Shown piece after piece: positions 62,522 through 64,000 of a stretch of DNA of 64,000 bases. The notes under the pieces are model-generated. The model was not told where the DNA came from and did no database searches. It saw only the letters and a list, made by a program, of their open reading frames with translations. The stretch lies in assembly GCF_023699475.1 (NCBI RefSeq), contig NZ_JALXFV010000002.1, positions 483,316 to 547,315 on the forward strand, in the 5' to 3' direction. The stretch's first letter is position 1; every line of letters starts with the position of its first letter. Origin of the DNA: Halomarina rubra. Its GTDB lineage: Archaea > Halobacteriota > Halobacteria > Halobacteriales > Haloarculaceae. A program made the translations under genes and the position numbers.

Positions 62522-62979
62522 ACCTTAGTCGCGGCTTCGAAGCCGACCTCGAACAGGTGCTCCTCGACGAGGTGTGGGAGGCCGTCGACGGTCCCGATGG
62601 ACTCGCCCAACAGATTGTCGACCGGTCGCACGAGGTGCTCCGAGCGTACGGCACGCGCCACGACTACGACGTCGAGTCGGTCATCGATTCGATGGTCGGC
62701 CCGACAGTCGACCGCCATGCGTACGTCATCGTGGCTCGCTACGGGTGGGAGCACCCGGCCGCACCACACTTCGCGTTCGGCAGTTCCAATCACACGGTCG
62801 ATGGCAACCCAATCCTCTCGTTCATCTGGGAGGACCCGCCCGACTGGATTGCTCAGGAGTTCGAGCAAGAGGGCGACGGCTACCGTGTGTTCCTTCCGGA
62901 GGTCGAGGTCTCGGGGCTTCCCGAGTCCCGGTTCATCCGTGAGGGGCTTCAGTGGCTCCGTCGCGAGGTGGGACGGTGA
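62518..62979 (+). CDS. Head-closure or tail-completion protein (gp10-like)
   Basis: This is a 153-residue protein with helix AEDLEQ-like start (MNLSRGFEADLEQVLLDEVW) and an alpha/beta core (YVIVARYGWEHPAAPHFAFG, IWEDPPDWIAQEFEQEGDGY). It resembles HK97 gp10-type tail components in size and place. It overlaps both neighbours by a few bases. Confidence 0.6.
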   Translation: MNLSRGFEADLEQVLLDEVWEAVDGPDGLAQQIVDRSHEVLRAYGTRHDYDVESVIDSMVGPTVDRHAYVIVARYGWEHPAAPHFAFGSSNHTVDGNPILSFIWEDPPDWIAQEFEQEGDGYRVFLPEVEVSGLPESRFIREGLQWLRREVGR

Positions 62980-63452
62980 GCGTCGACACCACCGAGTGGG
63001 CGCTCGACGTCCTTTCGACGGGCTGGTCGCTCGTTGACGAGCCGGCGTTCATCAACCGCGAAAGTACAGAGGACGTCGCGACGGGCGAACGTTCGAAGGT
63101 CCATGACCTCACGGACGCCAACGCGGTGAGCATCGCCTCGCCGGCTACAGACCGCTCGCCGGTCGGCGTTGAGTACGACCTGGAGGTCGAGACGACGCTC
63201 TCGATCCGCATCGAAGGGCTCGCCGAATCCGAGTGGGGTCACATCGCCGATAGTGGCGAGTGGCGTACGCTCGTCGAGGAGGTCCGCCGACTACTTTTCG
63301 CCGAGCGCCGCTGGCCCATCGAGAATCCAGATGGCGACGTCCACTACCATACGCTACTGCCGCGAGAGGAGAGCGACCGCAGTGCTGAGCATCGCGATTA
63401 CTGGCGAACCGACCTCTCCCTCGTTCTGCGAGGGTACGAGGACCTCGACTGA
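62976..63452 (+). CDS. Tail terminator candidate
   Basis: This is a 158-residue protein from GTG 62976, which overlaps the previous TGA. Segments WALDVLSTGWSLVDEPAFIN, VGVEYDLEVETTLSIRIEG and YWRTDLSLVLRGYEDLD show the alternating strands of tail terminators (gpU-like). The sequence is uninformative beyond that; position between gp10-like and tail tube is the best evidence. Confidence 0.55.
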   Translation: MSVDTTEWALDVLSTGWSLVDEPAFINRESTEDVATGERSKVHDLTDANAVSIASPATDRSPVGVEYDLEVETTLSIRIEGLAESEWGHIADSGEWRTLVEEVRRLLFAERRWPIENPDGDVHYHTLLPREESDRSAEHRDYWRTDLSLVLRGYEDLD

Positions 63453-63506
63453 CCGTTTTCACCGACTCATGATACACACCATCACCACAACCGGAGGAAT
63501 AGCACA

Positions 63507-64000
63507 GTGACGGGCGCGCAGTCCATCGCCTACGTCCACGAAGACGCAGGCTACGCTGAAACTCCGAACGACGCCGACCACAAGGTTCCGGGCAAAGACA
63601 CCTCAGTCACAGACCTCGGCCTGGAGAACGGCGTCCAGCGGCTCCGGAACTTCTCGGCACAGGCCAAGGAATCCATTGCGACAACGTTCGAGGGCAGCAT
63701 CGGCGTCTCGTTCGTCCTGTGCGAGCCGTGGATTCTCAACTCCGTTTTCGGCAGCGCTCCGTCGGCGGGTGGCGAATCGAGTGCTCCCTACTCGTACACC
63801 TGGAAGTTCACGCCTGGCCGCGTGCAGAGCTCACGCTGGTTCATCGGCACCGACTACCTCACTGGGACGTCTGGCACTGGCACGTGCGAACGGGAGTTGA
63901 AGGGCGTCGTCTTCCCGCAGATGCAGGTCCAGATTCAGCAGGGCGAACCGGTCCGCGTCGACTGCACCGGTTTCTACGGGGATGAAGCGAAGTCGACGCA
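63507..64000 (+). CDS. Tail tube protein, N-terminal part (cut by window edge)
   Basis: GTG 63507 opens a frame that stays open to the edge (at least 164 residues). It begins TGAQSIAYVHEDAGYAETPN and has KVPGKDTSVTDLGLENGVQR, FEGSIGVSFVLCEP and YSYTWKFTPGRVQSSRWFIG, a strand-rich pattern of phage/viral tail tube proteins. SD GGAGGAAT is 9 bases upstream. A 13-codon frame (63468-63509) ends at its start codon and could couple translation. Confidence 0.75.
   Translation, partial: MTGAQSIAYVHEDAGYAETPNDADHKVPGKDTSVTDLGLENGVQRLRNFSAQAKESIATTFEGSIGVSFVLCEPWILNSVFGSAPSAGGESSAPYSYTWKFTPGRVQSSRWFIGTDYLTGTSGTGTCERELKGVVFPQMQVQIQQGEPVRVDCTGFYGDEAKST

Larger units (their letters stand above)
46768..64000 (+). 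mobile_element. Head-tailed provirus, left part (continues beyond the window)
   Basis: From the 3' end of tRNA-Thr onwards, all genes but one read rightward and form viral modules: replication helicase, winged-helix regulator, small orphan genes, terminase, portal, prohead protease, HK97-type capsid, connectors and tail-tube start. The order is that of Caudoviricetes. The structural frames are intact, so the provirus may be functional. No integrase and no right-hand tRNA fragment are visible; both would lie to the right of 64000. Confidence 0.88.

Noticed and set aside
63468-63509. 13-codon frame before the tail tube gene
   Set aside because: Too short and simple to support as a gene; it may only couple translation, so it is mentioned with the tail tube gene.

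Overview
The window comes from a halophilic archaeon (class Halobacteria). The evidence is high GC, very acidic proteins, archaeal-type ribosomal protein genes, a bacteriorhodopsin, an S-layer glycoprotein with a PGF-CTERM tail plus archaeosortases, HalOD1, UPF0058 and bacterio-opsin-activator-type regulators, and many genes with a TATA box 25-28 bases before the start codon (leaderless transcripts). The genus cannot be fixed from the sequence alone.

Region 1 (1-46767) is chromosomal. It starts inside menF (reverse) and holds a molybdopterin oxidoreductase, small regulators, a repeat-rich patch (2230-3410) with an inverted-repeat-bounded element carrying a lipoprotein gene, purA, and a tightly overlapping menA-menC-menE operon for menaquinone. 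Next come an NRDE protein, two HTH regulators, a Trm112-like protein, a DR2241/CbiX pair (cobalt-porphyrinoid metabolism), two tandem secreted lipoproteins, a PAP2 phosphatase, cysS, a beta-helix surface protein and a TctA-like permease. The ribosomal stalk genes rpl1-rplP0-rpl12 are separated from rpl11 by a complete proton-pump bacteriorhodopsin gene and a membrane protein gene. Beyond rpl11 lie a lipoprotein gene broken by a frameshift in a C7 run, a DRG-type GTPase and a two-domain VOC protein.

Region 2 (36754-43233) is a cell-surface locus: a long regulatory leader, a 912-aa S-layer glycoprotein with PGF-CTERM, an unknown protein with a possible transglutaminase-like residue order, and two adjacent archaeosortases that both keep the Cys-Arg-Arg catalytic set. 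It is followed by dphB, trm5, small regulators and a 28-aa leaderless membrane micro-protein.

Region 3 (46768-64000, running off the right edge) is a head-tailed provirus next to tRNA-Thr(CGT). It reads rightward: a zinc-finger helicase, a regulatory zone with a winged-helix protein and an adjacent dyad, small membrane and orphan genes, then a packaging and head module (HTH protein, ParB-methyltransferase fusion, small and large terminase, KTSC protein, portal, prohead protease with fused acidic scaffold, HK97-fold capsid, connectors, tail-tube start). One small membrane gene lies antisense inside the head operon. No integrase is visible and the right attachment site is outside the window.

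Functional names rest on motifs read by eye; no database search was run.
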